A DNA stretch of 39,963 nucleotides from Thermoplasmata archaeon (GCA_021162065.1 JAGGZK010000048.1:1-39963), one strand, 5' to 3'; positions 1-10,202 are shown, counted from the first letter of the stretch. Notes: a model not told the origin generated them from the letters alone. Numbers and translations are program-made.

Positions 1-2
1 CC

Positions 3-443
3 GGTCTGGTGGCAGATGCCAGGGCTCTGGTGGAGAGGGCGAGGATAGAGGCGCAGATTAATCGCCTCACCTATGAAGAGCCGATACAGGTGAAGACGCT
101 GGCAAGAAAGATATGCGATTTCAAGCAAACATACACCCAGTATGGCGGCGTCCGCCCCTTCGGCACCGCCCTGCTGATAGGCGGCGTCGATGCCTCGGGC
201 CCCCATCTCTTCGCCACCGATCCCTCTGGAGCCATGATGGAATACAAGGCAACGGCGGAGGGAGAGGGAAGGAGCGAGGCCATATCCTATCTGGAGGAGA
301 ATTACAGGGAGAATATGGGTCTCAGAAAGGCAACGGAAATGGGAGTGGAGGCAATAAAGGCGGCGAGAAAGGGCAGGGAAGGCAAGGTGGAGATAGGAAT
401 AGTGAGCAAAAAGGGATTCAGAAGGGAGTGTAAAAATATATAG
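3..443 (+). CDS. psmA: Proteasome alpha subunit, C-terminal part (5' truncated by window edge)
   Basis: Frame is open from the window edge: GLVADARALVERARIEAQINRLTYEEPIQVKTLARKICDFKQTYTQYGGVRPFGTALLIGGVD is typical of the archaeal 20S alpha subunit. Confidence 0.93.
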   Translation, partial: GLVADARALVERARIEAQINRLTYEEPIQVKTLARKICDFKQTYTQYGGVRPFGTALLIGGVDASGPHLFATDPSGAMMEYKATAEGEGRSEAISYLEENYRENMGLRKATEMGVEAIKAARKGREGKVEIGIVSKKGFRRECKNI

Positions 444-465
444 AAAGAGGGAGAAGGGTTTTTAC

Positions 466-852
466 TCAGTCCTTTCCTATTTCCCAGATGGCTTTTATGG
501 CAATAAGGCCTGCCAGCGGTGCTATGAAAATGCCCAGGGCATAGACGATTCCTGCCAGATACGGCCCAAACCATCTCACATCTCCCAGCGTTGTCACGGC
601 GCTGAGCGCTATTATGATGATCACCGACATCATAAACGTGGGCATCTCCTTCTCCGTTATGGTTCCGAGACCCATTATGGCAAGAATACCTGCCACAAAG
701 CCAATCAGTCCCAGAATCACCTCAAGGCCTCCTTTCAAATCCTTGTTGGCATCTATTTTTCCGGCTGTTGTTGCGCCGAATATAAGGCCTGCTATTATTG
801 CTATTACTATTCCTAACAGAAATAGCCATCCACTAACTTTTTTCCAATCCAT
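466..852 (-). CDS. Small multi-TM membrane protein of unknown function
   Basis: 128-aa ORF with about 4 hydrophobic segments, convergent to psmA. Confidence 0.7.
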   Translation of the reverse strand: MDWKKVSGWLFLLGIVIAIIAGLIFGATTAGKIDANKDLKGGLEVILGLIGFVAGILAIMGLGTITEKEMPTFMMSVIIIIALSAVTTLGDVRWFGPYLAGIVYALGIFIAPLAGLIAIKAIWEIGKD

Positions 853-961
853 TTTTCATCCCCTCAGAGAAAATAGTTTCTATTCCATATATAAGAATAT
901 CGATTTTTTTAAAAATGACTCATGAAGGCAAAAAAAGAAATATCCCGCCTCCTTTATTTTT

Positions 962-2287
962 ATGCCCATGAAGGTGAGGATAGCAGCGAAGCAGATTGAG
1001 AAAAAACTTACAGAGATGGCAAACAGGATTAAAGAAAATCCCGAGATACTCCTTCCTGAGTGCAGGGGTGACTGCAGAAGATGCTATTTTGAGAAGATAA
1101 GGAAGGAGTTGAAGAGTTTAAATAAGCAGAATCTGGAGAGGGCGGCAAACAGGAAGGGGTTTGTGGCTGCCGTGGCGGCGACGATGCTCCTGGCGGAGCA
1201 GAAGATACCCTATGTGGCCCACATGAACATAGGGGGAGAAAGCGTGTACTATGCGAGGAGGGGAAAGGCCAAGGATGAGATTCTTGTGGGAATACAGAAC
1301 TGGGACAGGCCGCATCTGAGAATGCTTGCCTACATGGAAATCGCCAGGAAGAAGAAAATAAATCTGTTTTCCCTGCCCGAAAAACTCATATGTGGCGACG
1401 ATGTGCCGGATGAATTTCTGGATTTCCTGGAGAAGAAATTTAAATGCAGGGAGGAGGAGCATATTGTGATAAAATGGAGGGGAAGGGAGATGAGGGTATG
1501 CGGAAGAGCAAACTCCATCGCCCTCATGAAGCACTACTTCCATTATCCGGATTTTGAGAAAGAGGTGGAGGTGGATGTGAGGCTAAAGAAATTCAAATGC
1601 ATGAATGATTGCCCTGTGTGCAGTGTCAGGGAGGCGGAGGAGGAGGTGAGAAAGGAGAGGATGTATGCCGAGCATTACATCAGGGGAGAGATATCGGATG
1701 AGAAGTTTTTCAGAATGTATAAGGAGAAGTTCCTGTGGTATCTGGAAAGAAAGAGGGTTTTCATTGCAGGAGAAAAATGTTTTGGAGATAACATGGAGAA
1801 ATTTATGGAGGAACTCAATCCAAAGGAATGGGAGAGAGATGCTATAGAAACGATACTCAAATATGAGGAGAAGGCCATAATCCTGGAGCAGTCCTCATCC
1901 ATAAAACTTCTTCAGAAGTACGATGTCAACGTAGAAAAACTCAGAAGGGAGTATGAGGAAAAGGAGAAAGAAAGCATACTCAATAAGATGCCCTCACTTG
2001 GCAAAGGTGAAATGGCGGAGTTCATAGATGGGCTTGCGAGGGCCCACAGGATTGAGGGAAGGGAAGGGGTGATGAGGAGGATAAAGGAGGCGGGAGGGGA
2101 TGTGAAGAAAAAGGCCGTCTCCTACGCCTTCACCCTCGCCATGGGAGTGGGCGGCGAGGAATGGAAGTACAATGAGATGGAGAGAGAGTTTGGAAAACAT
2201 CTCGCCCCCTATGTTAAAAAGCTGCTGGAGGCGGAGGGGGAGGAATACAGAAAGGCGGGAGAGAAGTTGCTGCGGGAGGTGGGATGA
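962..2287 (+). CDS. Uncharacterised 441-aa protein with two CX3CX2C motifs
   Basis: Long ORF; C34-x3-C38-x2-C41 (CRGDCRRC) and C213-x3-C217-x2-C220 (CMNDCPVC); end overlaps the next gene (ATGA). Confidence 0.85.
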   Translation: MPMKVRIAAKQIEKKLTEMANRIKENPEILLPECRGDCRRCYFEKIRKELKSLNKQNLERAANRKGFVAAVAATMLLAEQKIPYVAHMNIGGESVYYARRGKAKDEILVGIQNWDRPHLRMLAYMEIARKKKINLFSLPEKLICGDDVPDEFLDFLEKKFKCREEEHIVIKWRGREMRVCGRANSIALMKHYFHYPDFEKEVEVDVRLKKFKCMNDCPVCSVREAEEEVRKERMYAEHYIRGEISDEKFFRMYKEKFLWYLERKRVFIAGEKCFGDNMEKFMEELNPKEWERDAIETILKYEEKAIILEQSSSIKLLQKYDVNVEKLRREYEEKEKESILNKMPSLGKGEMAEFIDGLARAHRIEGREGVMRRIKEAGGDVKKKAVSYAFTLAMGVGGEEWKYNEMEREFGKHLAPYVKKLLEAEGEEYRKAGEKLLREVG

Positions 2288-2712
2288 CGGAGAGGAGCTG
2301 CGGGGCCGTCATATTTCATGGAAAAAAATATCTTCTGCTGAAATACGGATGGGGCCACTGGGGATTCGTGAAGGGGCATATGGAGGAGGGAGAAAGCGAG
2401 GAGGAAACACTATGGAGGGAGGTGATGGAGGAAACGGGCATAGGGCGGGAACATCTTAAAAAAATAGATGGTTTCAGGGAGAAGATAAGTTATTTCTACA
2501 CCAAGGAGGGAAAGAGAATCTACAAGGAGGTGGTGTATTTTCTGGTGGAGAGTGACACCATGAAAGTTCGCCTCTCCTTCGAGCATACGGCCCATGAGTG
2601 GCTGGAGTATGAGGATGCATTGAAAAGAATAACCTTCGATAATGACAGAAATGTGCTCAGGAAGGCAAACGAATTTCTAAAATCCCTGGATAATTCGAGG
2701 AATGTTCCATAA
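2284..2712 (+). CDS. Nudix hydrolase (Ap4A hydrolase-like)
   Basis: Nudix box GHMEEGESEEETLWREVMEETGI; SCGAVIF...LLLKYGWGHWGFVKGH. Confidence 0.92.
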   Translation: MTERSCGAVIFHGKKYLLLKYGWGHWGFVKGHMEEGESEEETLWREVMEETGIGREHLKKIDGFREKISYFYTKEGKRIYKEVVYFLVESDTMKVRLSFEHTAHEWLEYEDALKRITFDNDRNVLRKANEFLKSLDNSRNVP

Positions 2713-2742
2713 AGTTCGATGATTGCCTCAGAGGATTTATAT

Positions 2743-2793
2743 AAAGGCAGATGCCTTTTTGAGAGGGGAGGGAGAGATGGTCTCCCTCTTTTT
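2743..2793 (+). terminator. Two tandem hairpin plus T-tract elements
   Basis: AAAGGC-AGAT-GCCTTT followed by TT (2743-2760); GAGGGAGA-GATGG-TCTCCCTC followed by TTTTT (2768-2793). Confidence 0.5.
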
Positions 2794-2896
2794 AATATCA
2801 TTCCCCTCCCCCTGCCTCCATTTATGGGAAAGAAAAGCCCAACAGTATATATGCCAAAACCCGATACAGAGTGTGTTTGCGAGGGATGATGCAGGC

Positions 2897-3994
2897 ATGA
2901 AAGATTCCAGATTACCATCAGACGTTTTTCTTCTGCTGCCATTTCTGATTCTTCTCCTTTTTCTTACCATTGTCCATCCTGAAAAATTAATACGCTACCC
3001 TATCTTAGTTGAATGGAGCACCTTGGCATCACTTGCCGGCCTCCTCATAATAACCACATCCATAGAGGAGAGTGGATATTTCCGTGCCGTTGCTGCAAAA
3101 ATTCTGGAAAGAATGGGCGATGAGAGGAAACTGGCCTTCTATCTCGTATTGCTTTCATGCCTTCTTTCATCCTTTCTCACAAATGATATTGCCCTCTTCA
3201 TCGTTGTTCCCCTCACCCTTTCCCTCCAGGAGATAATGAAAAAGGATGTGGGAAAACTTATTATCTTTGAGGCCATGGCGGTCAATGTGGGCTCCCTCCT
3301 CACCCCCATAGGGAATCCGCAGAATCTTTTCCTATGGCATCAGTGGGGTTTAACATTTCTAAAATTCATTGCGGAGATGCTTCCTCTCTTCCTTCTTCTC
3401 TTCATCCTCCTCCTTGCCTTTGTCATGATGGCATTCCCGTCCAAGAAGATAGATTTTCACGGAGTGGAGGAAAGGAAATACAGCCGGAGAATGTTTTTTC
3501 CCTCCCTTCTTCTCCTTGCAGCCTATGTTTTCTCCCTCAGAATGGGATGGGAGTATTACGCTTTTGCTGCCGTAATCCTCATATATCTTTCATTTTCCAG
3601 GAGAACATTTCTTGAGATGGACTGGTTTCTCCTCCTTCTCTTCCTCATCATGTTCATCGATTTTCGATTGCTCACGGAGATGGAGGCGATGCGGAACATA
3701 ATGGAAAGCATTGATGCGGCGAACCCATCTGGAATCTTTGTTCTCTCCGCCTCCCTTTCCCAGATGATGAGCAATGTGCCGGCCAGCATATTTGTGGCGG
3801 AAATATCCCACCAATGGAAGGCCATCGCATATGGTGTGAATGTTGGAGGAAACGGCCTTGTCATCGCCTCCCTCGCCAATATCATAGCATTGAGGTTGGC
3901 AAGGGATGCAAGAACTTGGCTTAATTTCCATAAATATTCCATACCCTATTTTCTCATAAGCAGCGCGATGGCATATCTTATCTTTTTCCGCTGA
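2897..3994 (+). CDS. SLC13/ArsB-type anion permease
   Basis: Multi-TM protein with SCLLSSFLTNDIALFIVVPL and GSLLTPIGNPQNLFLW motifs; start placed at MKDSRLPSD, downstream of a TATATA element near 2847. Confidence 0.8.
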   Translation: MKDSRLPSDVFLLLPFLILLLFLTIVHPEKLIRYPILVEWSTLASLAGLLIITTSIEESGYFRAVAAKILERMGDERKLAFYLVLLSCLLSSFLTNDIALFIVVPLTLSLQEIMKKDVGKLIIFEAMAVNVGSLLTPIGNPQNLFLWHQWGLTFLKFIAEMLPLFLLLFILLLAFVMMAFPSKKIDFHGVEERKYSRRMFFPSLLLLAAYVFSLRMGWEYYAFAAVILIYLSFSRRTFLEMDWFLLLLFLIMFIDFRLLTEMEAMRNIMESIDAANPSGIFVLSASLSQMMSNVPASIFVAEISHQWKAIAYGVNVGGNGLVIASLANIIALRLARDARTWLNFHKYSIPYFLISSAMAYLIFFR

Positions 3995-4032
3995 GTGCAG
4001 CCAAATATTTATAGCCATCCCTTTTTAATCAT

Positions 4033-4914
4033 GTGTTTTATGAACGCCTTGCCAGCATGATTCCCGATGCGGATGCCTTCATGAAGGCGGAGCAGGAATG
4101 GAAGAGCATAAGGGTGAACACCTTAAAGATAGAAAAGGAGGCGCTGATGGAGAGGTTGCAGGGGAGATATGAAGTACGGGAAATGCCCTGGTATGAAAAT
4201 GGCCTTTTCATAAAGGGTGATGATATCTCAAAGAACAGAGAATATTACCTTGGCTATTATCACATACAGGAGGCGGCGAGCATGCTTCCTCCCCTCGCCT
4301 TGCAACCGGAGGAGGAAATGGTGCTGGATATGTGCGCCGCTCCGGGAAGCAAGACAACGCAGATGGCCATGATGATGGAGAATGGCGGCATAATAATAGC
4401 CAACGATGTCAATCCCATACGCCTTAAGGCGCTGACGCATAATATCCAGAGGGCAATGGCCACCAACTGCATCGTAACAAGCTACGACGGCAGATATATG
4501 GACAGGATTGGAATAAAGGTGGATAAGGTGCTGATGGACGCTCCATGCACAGCAAGCGGGAAAATCATAAAGGACAAAAGATTGCTGGAGAAGTGGAATT
4601 ACGGAAGAATAAGGTACATGGGTTCCCTGCAGAAGGCGCTCATGGGGGCGGCATGCAGGATGCTCGATGAAGGAGGGGTGCTGGTATATTCCACATGTTC
4701 CATAGAGCCGGAGGAGAATGAGGATGTTATTGACTATGCCATACATCGTTTCAATATGGAGGTGGAGAAAGTACATCTGAAGGGGATAAAGACGAGGGAG
4801 GGAATAAAGGAGTGGAATGGCAAGACCTACGAATGGGCTTCTAAAGCAATAAGGGTATGGCCTCAAGACAATCTAACGGAGGGATTTTTCATATGCAGAT
4901 TGAGAAAGTGTTAG
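4033..4914 (+). CDS. NOL1/NOP2/Sun-family RNA m5C methyltransferase
   Basis: VLDMCAAPGSKTTQMA, DAPCTASG and YSTCSIEPEENE motifs; GTG start 24 nt after a TATA-like element. Confidence 0.93.
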   Translation: MFYERLASMIPDADAFMKAEQEWKSIRVNTLKIEKEALMERLQGRYEVREMPWYENGLFIKGDDISKNREYYLGYYHIQEAASMLPPLALQPEEEMVLDMCAAPGSKTTQMAMMMENGGIIIANDVNPIRLKALTHNIQRAMATNCIVTSYDGRYMDRIGIKVDKVLMDAPCTASGKIIKDKRLLEKWNYGRIRYMGSLQKALMGAACRMLDEGGVLVYSTCSIEPEENEDVIDYAIHRFNMEVEKVHLKGIKTREGIKEWNGKTYEWASKAIRVWPQDNLTEGFFICRLRKC

Positions 4915-5366
4915 GAAGGAAGGAGAAGAAGGCACTGGAGGAGCTGCTGGAGAAAAACTACGGATGCAGGATTGCCCTGCAGGACTACAATATTTTCATG
5001 ACGGCCGAGGAAAAAATATGGCTTGCATCGCCATCCATAAACTTCTCCATCTTCGATGTTTTGAAAAGATGCTACAGAATAGGCATATACTTCGGGAAAC
5101 TTAAGAGAAATAACAAAATAAAGTTGAGCATTGAAGGGGCGATGATTGTCGGCAAAAAGGCAAGAAAGAATGTTGTTGTTATAAACAAAGAGGAGGCAAA
5201 AAAATTCATGCAGGGTTATGATGTGGTGCCGGATGAACTAATAGAGGCGGAAATGCACAACTTCGTCATTGTTAAGTGCGGAGATGATATCATGGGCACA
5301 GGCATATTGCGGGATGGCTATGTGGAGAATCTGATCCCCAAGGCAAGGAGAATGGTGAAGATGTAG
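4893..5366 (+). CDS. PUA-domain-like RNA-binding protein, partner of the m5C methyltransferase
   Basis: Overlaps the methyltransferase end; MVGKKARKNVVVINKEEAKKFMQGYDV...DDIMGTGILRDG resembles a PUA fold. Confidence 0.6.
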   Translation: MQIEKVLGRKEKKALEELLEKNYGCRIALQDYNIFMTAEEKIWLASPSINFSIFDVLKRCYRIGIYFGKLKRNNKIKLSIEGAMIVGKKARKNVVVINKEEAKKFMQGYDVVPDELIEAEMHNFVIVKCGDDIMGTGILRDGYVENLIPKARRMVKM

Positions 5367-5369
5367 CGA

Positions 5370-6959
5370 TCACCACGGCTCCTCTGCTGGATTTTTGTCG
5401 AAGTTTATCAATGGAAGGATTGGCACGTACAATGTTAAAATATCTCCTCTTATAATTTTCCTCCCGTATCCCTTCCAGTCGTCCCAGTAATTGGAGTCCC
5501 ATGTAATGTGGCAGACGTTAAAGAAATAGGCATGTATATCGTTGTCAATGAAGTTGTTTTGGTATATCACATCCTCCATAGCCATGGGGGCATGTATCAG
5601 AAATATTTCGATAAGATACATCCCTATCTCCACACCCTCATGATTGGAATGAATGTTGCATCTTCGTATAATATTATATTTACTTCCGCCCCACAGGGAT
5701 ATGCCAATGTTATTGGATGAAATATTGTTATTGTAAATCACGTTGCCAGATGAATAAAAAATGGAAATGCCGTTTTCATTATCATGAATGTCACAATATG
5801 AAATGTTATTTTTTTCATTAGAAGAGAGGGAAACAATGGAAATGCCATGCATGGTATTCCCATATATACTACAATAGGATATCAGAGTATTGTAAGAGTC
5901 AGATAATACTATTCCCGTGCCACCATTGAGATAAACATTGCAATCATTTATTACATTGTCTCTGGCATATGATAGTTGGATGCCTTCCTGGCCATTGTCG
6001 TAAACTCCGCAGTTTGATATATGGCTATTAAAAATATATCCCCCCTCTATCCCTCTATAGTTGTTGTGATGAAAACTGCAATTGGAAATCATCATTCTTT
6101 CTCCTTTTATAATTTCTATCCCCACATCTGTGTTGGATATATCCATGTTTTTAATCTCAAAATTTTTACAATCCACTATTATAATCTCTCCCGCATCTGT
6201 TCCATCTAAAACAACATTGCTTTCCCCATGATAATAGAGCAATGGTTTCCCATTGACATAATTATTCTCCATATCCACGATGAACTGGTTTATCTCTTCC
6301 ACATCCCCTGTTATTAAAACACCTTCCCCCTTAAAATCACAGTTGTGTACGCTGGAATCTACAGAGTTACTTATTTTAAGGCCTCTCTTATTGGAATGAG
6401 AAATGCAATTTTTTACCCGAATATGAGAAGAATATGCAATAGAGATACTCTCGTTATTGAAAAAAAGAGAGCAATGGGATATTTCAACGTTGGATGAACC
6501 TTGAACATTTATTCCGATATAGCTGTTGGAAACTGTGCAGTTATGAATAAAAATGTTTTCCACATAATTAACCTGCAATCCATCATTATATACGCCACCA
6601 TTCTTTATCGTAAAATTTTCTATTCTTACTCCATCTGCCTGGATGGCGAGAGGCGTATTATCGTTATCTATTATTGTTGTGTCCCTGTCCTCTCCAAGCA
6701 ATCTGATGCTTTTGAATATGGAAATCATATATCCCTTCGTTTTATAATATCCGGAATATACAAAAATTGTATCTCCATCCTCCGCATGGTTCAACGCTTC
6801 CTGTATGGTTGAATAGTTGCCCGGCCCATCGCCGCCAACATAAAGTGTTCTTCCGTTTCCAGCTCCAATAAATTTTCCCTCCTCTTTACCCATTGTAGAA
6901 AAAAGTGGCAGTGAAAAAACAAGGGCAAAAAGGAGTAGGGCTAACAATGGTTTTCTCAT
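5370..6959 (-). CDS. Secreted NosD-like parallel beta-helix (PbH1 repeat) protein
   Basis: Signal peptide MRKPLLALLLFALVFSLPLFS; LYVGGDGPGNYSTIQEALNHAEDGDTIFVYSGYY followed by repeated N/S-rich beta-helix coils. Start could also be 6971. Confidence 0.85.
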   Translation of the reverse strand: MRKPLLALLLFALVFSLPLFSTMGKEEGKFIGAGNGRTLYVGGDGPGNYSTIQEALNHAEDGDTIFVYSGYYKTKGYMISIFKSIRLLGEDRDTTIIDNDNTPLAIQADGVRIENFTIKNGGVYNDGLQVNYVENIFIHNCTVSNSYIGINVQGSSNVEISHCSLFFNNESISIAYSSHIRVKNCISHSNKRGLKISNSVDSSVHNCDFKGEGVLITGDVEEINQFIVDMENNYVNGKPLLYYHGESNVVLDGTDAGEIIIVDCKNFEIKNMDISNTDVGIEIIKGERMMISNCSFHHNNYRGIEGGYIFNSHISNCGVYDNGQEGIQLSYARDNVINDCNVYLNGGTGIVLSDSYNTLISYCSIYGNTMHGISIVSLSSNEKNNISYCDIHDNENGISIFYSSGNVIYNNNISSNNIGISLWGGSKYNIIRRCNIHSNHEGVEIGMYLIEIFLIHAPMAMEDVIYQNNFIDNDIHAYFFNVCHITWDSNYWDDWKGYGRKIIRGDILTLYVPILPLINFDKNPAEEPW

Positions 6960-6995
6960 TTTATCCAACATACAACGAGATTTTGTAAAAAAAGT

Positions 6996-7012
6996 TTTTG
7001 TGCCGCACAAAA
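6996..7012. promoter_or_regulatory. Inverted repeat TTTTGTG-CCG-CACAAAA between divergent promoters
   Basis: Perfect 7-bp arms with 3-bp spacer, between TATA-like tracts of the beta-helix gene (6981-6995, minus) and hutU (about 7015-7022, plus). Confidence 0.5.
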
Positions 7013-7042
7013 CCTTTTTTATCCCATATTCATTTTTCTTTC

Positions 7043-8686
7043 ATGAAAATCAGGGCTGCTCGTGGCAAAAGTTTGCGCTGCAAGGGGTGGAGGCAGGAAG
7101 GAATTCTGAGGATGCTTGAAAACAATCTTGAGAATGCAGAGATGCCGGAAAAACTCATTGTTTATGGCGGCACTGGAAAGGCGGCGAGGAACTGGGATGC
7201 ATATCACAAAATAGTGGAGAGCTTGAAGGAACTGGAGGAGGATGAGACGCTGCTCGTCCAGTCCGGAAAGCCCGTGGGCATATTCAAAACCAGGAAGGAT
7301 GCCCCCGTCGTTCTAATCGCCAATTCCAATCTTGTGCCAAAGTGGAGCAACTGGGAGACATTCTATGAACTGGAAGACCTGGGCCTGATAATGTACGGGC
7401 AGATGACCGCCGGCTCCTGGTGCTACATAGGCACGCAGGGTATCATACAGGGGACCTACGAAACCTTCGCCGCACTGGCAAGGAAACATTTTGATGGAAC
7501 GCTGAAGGGTAAATTTGTGCTCTCCGGCGGCCTGGGAGGAATGGGGGGAGCGCAGCCGCTGGCAATAAAAATGAATGGTGGCGCCGCCCTGGTGGTGGAA
7601 TGCGATGAGGCCAGGATAAAGAGAAGGATTGAGGCGGGCTACTGCGATGAGATGGTTACCGACTTGGATGAGGCACTGGAGATTGTGAAGAATGCCAAGG
7701 AGGAGGGCATGGGATATTCCGTGGGCCTGCTGGGAAACTGCGCAGATGTGCATCCTGAATTGGTGAGGCGTGGAATTACTCCAGATGTGGTTACTGATCA
7801 AACTTCTGCCCATGATGCCCTCAATGGTTATGTGCCTGCTGGCTACTATGGCGACAATCTGCATGAGGCCTTTGAATTGCGGGAAGAGGAGCCGGAGAAA
7901 TATAAGGAGATGGCAATGAAATCCATGGCGGAGCACTGCAAGGCAATGCTGGAATTTCAGAAAAGAGGGGCGGTGGTTTTCGACTATGGAAACAATTTAA
8001 GAGGGCAGGCATATGAAGCAGGGGTGAAGAACGCTTTCGACTACCCCGGCTTCGTTCTCGCCTATATTCGTCCGATGTTCTGCGAGGGTAGGGGGCCATT
8101 CAGGTGGATTGCCCTTACAGGCAATGAGGAGGATATACTGGCAACCGATGAGGTGGTAATGAAGATGTTTTCCGAAAACAAGATACTGGTCAACTGGATT
8201 AAGAAGGCAGAGGAGAATTTACCATGGGAGGGGCTGCCAGCCCGCGTCTGCTGGCTTGGTTATGGGGAAAGAGACAAATTTGCGCTGGAGATAAATAAGA
8301 TGGTGAGGGAGGGAATAATAGGGCCCATTGCCATCACAAGAGATCATCTGGATGCGGGAAGCGTTGCCTCACCCAACAGGGAGACAGAGAAGATGAAGGA
8401 TGGAAGCGATGCAATAGCAGACTGGCCACTGCTGAATGCTTTACTCAACACGGCGGCTGGAGCAGATAATGTTTCCATTCATAATGGAGGAGGTGTGGGC
8501 ATAGGGTTATCAACACATGCGGGCATGGTTGTTGTATGTGATGGAAGCAAGGAGACGGATGAGAGGATAAAGAGGGTTTTCAGAACAGATCCTGGCCTGG
8601 GGATAGTGAGGCATGCCGACGCGGGTTATGAAGATGCCATCAAAAATGCAAAGAAGTTTGGCATAAGAATGCCGATGCTGAAGTGA
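7043..8686 (+). CDS. hutU: Urocanate hydratase
   Basis: [50 protein letters not shown] and [13 protein letters not shown] are urocanase motifs. Confidence 0.97.
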   Translation: MKIRAARGKSLRCKGWRQEGILRMLENNLENAEMPEKLIVYGGTGKAARNWDAYHKIVESLKELEEDETLLVQSGKPVGIFKTRKDAPVVLIANSNLVPKWSNWETFYELEDLGLIMYGQMTAGSWCYIGTQGIIQGTYETFAALARKHFDGTLKGKFVLSGGLGGMGGAQPLAIKMNGGAALVVECDEARIKRRIEAGYCDEMVTDLDEALEIVKNAKEEGMGYSVGLLGNCADVHPELVRRGITPDVVTDQTSAHDALNGYVPAGYYGDNLHEAFELREEEPEKYKEMAMKSMAEHCKAMLEFQKRGAVVFDYGNNLRGQAYEAGVKNAFDYPGFVLAYIRPMFCEGRGPFRWIALTGNEEDILATDEVVMKMFSENKILVNWIKKAEENLPWEGLPARVCWLGYGERDKFALEINKMVREGIIGPIAITRDHLDAGSVASPNRETEKMKDGSDAIADWPLLNALLNTAAGADNVSIHNGGGVGIGLSTHAGMVVVCDGSKETDERIKRVFRTDPGLGIVRHADAGYEDAIKNAKKFGIRMPMLK

Positions 8687-8690
8687 GAAC

Positions 8691-10202
8691 ATGAAGATTG
8701 ATGGAGAGCATTTGAGGGTGGAGGATGTCATCAGAGTGGCAAGATACGGGGAAAGGGTGGAGATAGATGAGAGGGTTATGGAAAAGGTGGAAAAGGCAAG
8801 GGAGAGCATAGAGAAAATTTTGAAGGAGGGAAAGCCCATATATGGCGTCAATACCGGCTTCGGAGAACTTGCCAACATAAGGATAGAGGAGGAGAGGATA
8901 AAGGAACTGCAGGAGAATCTTATAAGAAGCCATTCATGCGGGACAGGAGAGGCGTTAAAGGAGGAGGTGGTGAGGGCCATAATGCTTCTCCGTTTGAATT
9001 CCCTCGCCAGAGGAATGTCGGGGGTGAGATATGATGTCTTGGAAAAAATTGCTGAGGCGCTGAACAAAAGATTTTACCCCTATGTGCCTTCTCAGGGCTC
9101 TGTGGGAGCCAGCGGCGATTTGGTGCAGCTCGCCCATGTTGCCCTCTCTTTAATGGGTGAGGGAGAGGCATTTTATGAGGGCAAAAGAATGGCGTCCATG
9201 GAGGTGATGGAAAAGCTGGGCATGGAGCCTCTTTCCCTTGAAGCCAAGGAGGGCATAGCGCTCATAAATGGAACGCAGTTCATGACGGCCGTGCTTTGCC
9301 TCTGCTACCATGATGCGGTAAATCTGATAAAAAATGCTCAGGTGGCGGGTGTGATGTCTCTGGAAGCATTAAAGGGAACGAGGCAGGCATTCAGGGAGGA
9401 AATTGCGAAGGCTCGCCCATATGAGGGGCAGATAAAGGTGGCGAAGAATTTATGGAAATTATGCGAAGGCAGCGAGATAATGGAGTCGCATAAGAACTGC
9501 CCGAAGGTACAGGATGCCTACTCGCTCAGATGTATGCCCCAGGTATTTGGGGCAATGTATGAGGCACTGGATTTCATACATCATATACTCCAGGTGGAGA
9601 TAAACTCCGCCACCGACAACCCCCTCATCTTTGATGGCGATGTCATCTCAGGGGGCAATTTTCATGGCGAACCCGTTGCCCTCGCCATGGACATGCTGAA
9701 TATAGTGCTGACAAAAATATCCAGTTTTTCCGAACGCCGTATAGCCAGAATGCTGGATGAGAAACTTTCTGAATTGCCCCCCTTCTTGGCCAAGGAGCCT
9801 GGCTTGAATTCCGGCATGATGATTCTTCAGTACACCGCCGCCTCTCTAACAAGTGAGAATAAAAGCATGGCATATCCGGCGAGCGTCGATTCCATACCAA
9901 CGTCAGCCAACCAGGAGGATTATCAGTCCATGGGGAGCGTGGGGGCAAGAAAGTGCATGCAGATTCTGGAGAATGCGGAGAGGGTGGTGAGCATAGAATA
10001 TATTGTGGCGTCGCAGGCGATTGATTTAATTGGCATGAATTCCTCGCCCCCCATAATGGCCGTTCATGGCCTTATAAGAAAGCATGTGAAAACTCTTGCC
10101 AGAGACAGGGCAATGTATGGGGATATAGAGAGAATTGCTCTCCTCCTCCACCATGGAATGCTGCTTGAAAAAGCAGAGGAGGCTGTGGGGAAGCTGGAAT
10201 GA
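8691..10202 (+). CDS. hutH: Histidine ammonia-lyase
   Basis: GVNTGFGELANI, GSVGASGDLVQLAH (MIO-forming ASG) and NSATDNPLIF motifs. Confidence 0.97.
   Translation: MKIDGEHLRVEDVIRVARYGERVEIDERVMEKVEKARESIEKILKEGKPIYGVNTGFGELANIRIEEERIKELQENLIRSHSCGTGEALKEEVVRAIMLLRLNSLARGMSGVRYDVLEKIAEALNKRFYPYVPSQGSVGASGDLVQLAHVALSLMGEGEAFYEGKRMASMEVMEKLGMEPLSLEAKEGIALINGTQFMTAVLCLCYHDAVNLIKNAQVAGVMSLEALKGTRQAFREEIAKARPYEGQIKVAKNLWKLCEGSEIMESHKNCPKVQDAYSLRCMPQVFGAMYEALDFIHHILQVEINSATDNPLIFDGDVISGGNFHGEPVALAMDMLNIVLTKISSFSERRIARMLDEKLSELPPFLAKEPGLNSGMMILQYTAASLTSENKSMAYPASVDSIPTSANQEDYQSMGSVGARKCMQILENAERVVSIEYIVASQAIDLIGMNSSPPIMAVHGLIRKHVKTLARDRAMYGDIERIALLLHHGMLLEKAEEAVGKLE

Noticed and set aside
4228-4866. 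212-aa minus ORF
   Set aside because: Shadow of the m5C methyltransferase; His/Tyr/Cys-rich low-plausibility translation.
5370-6959. Possible DNA repeat array
   Set aside because: Periodicity is at the protein level (beta-helix coils); nucleotide copies are not near-identical and there are no CRISPR-like spacers.
7313-7936. 207-aa minus ORF
   Set aside because: Antisense to hutU, which is unambiguous.
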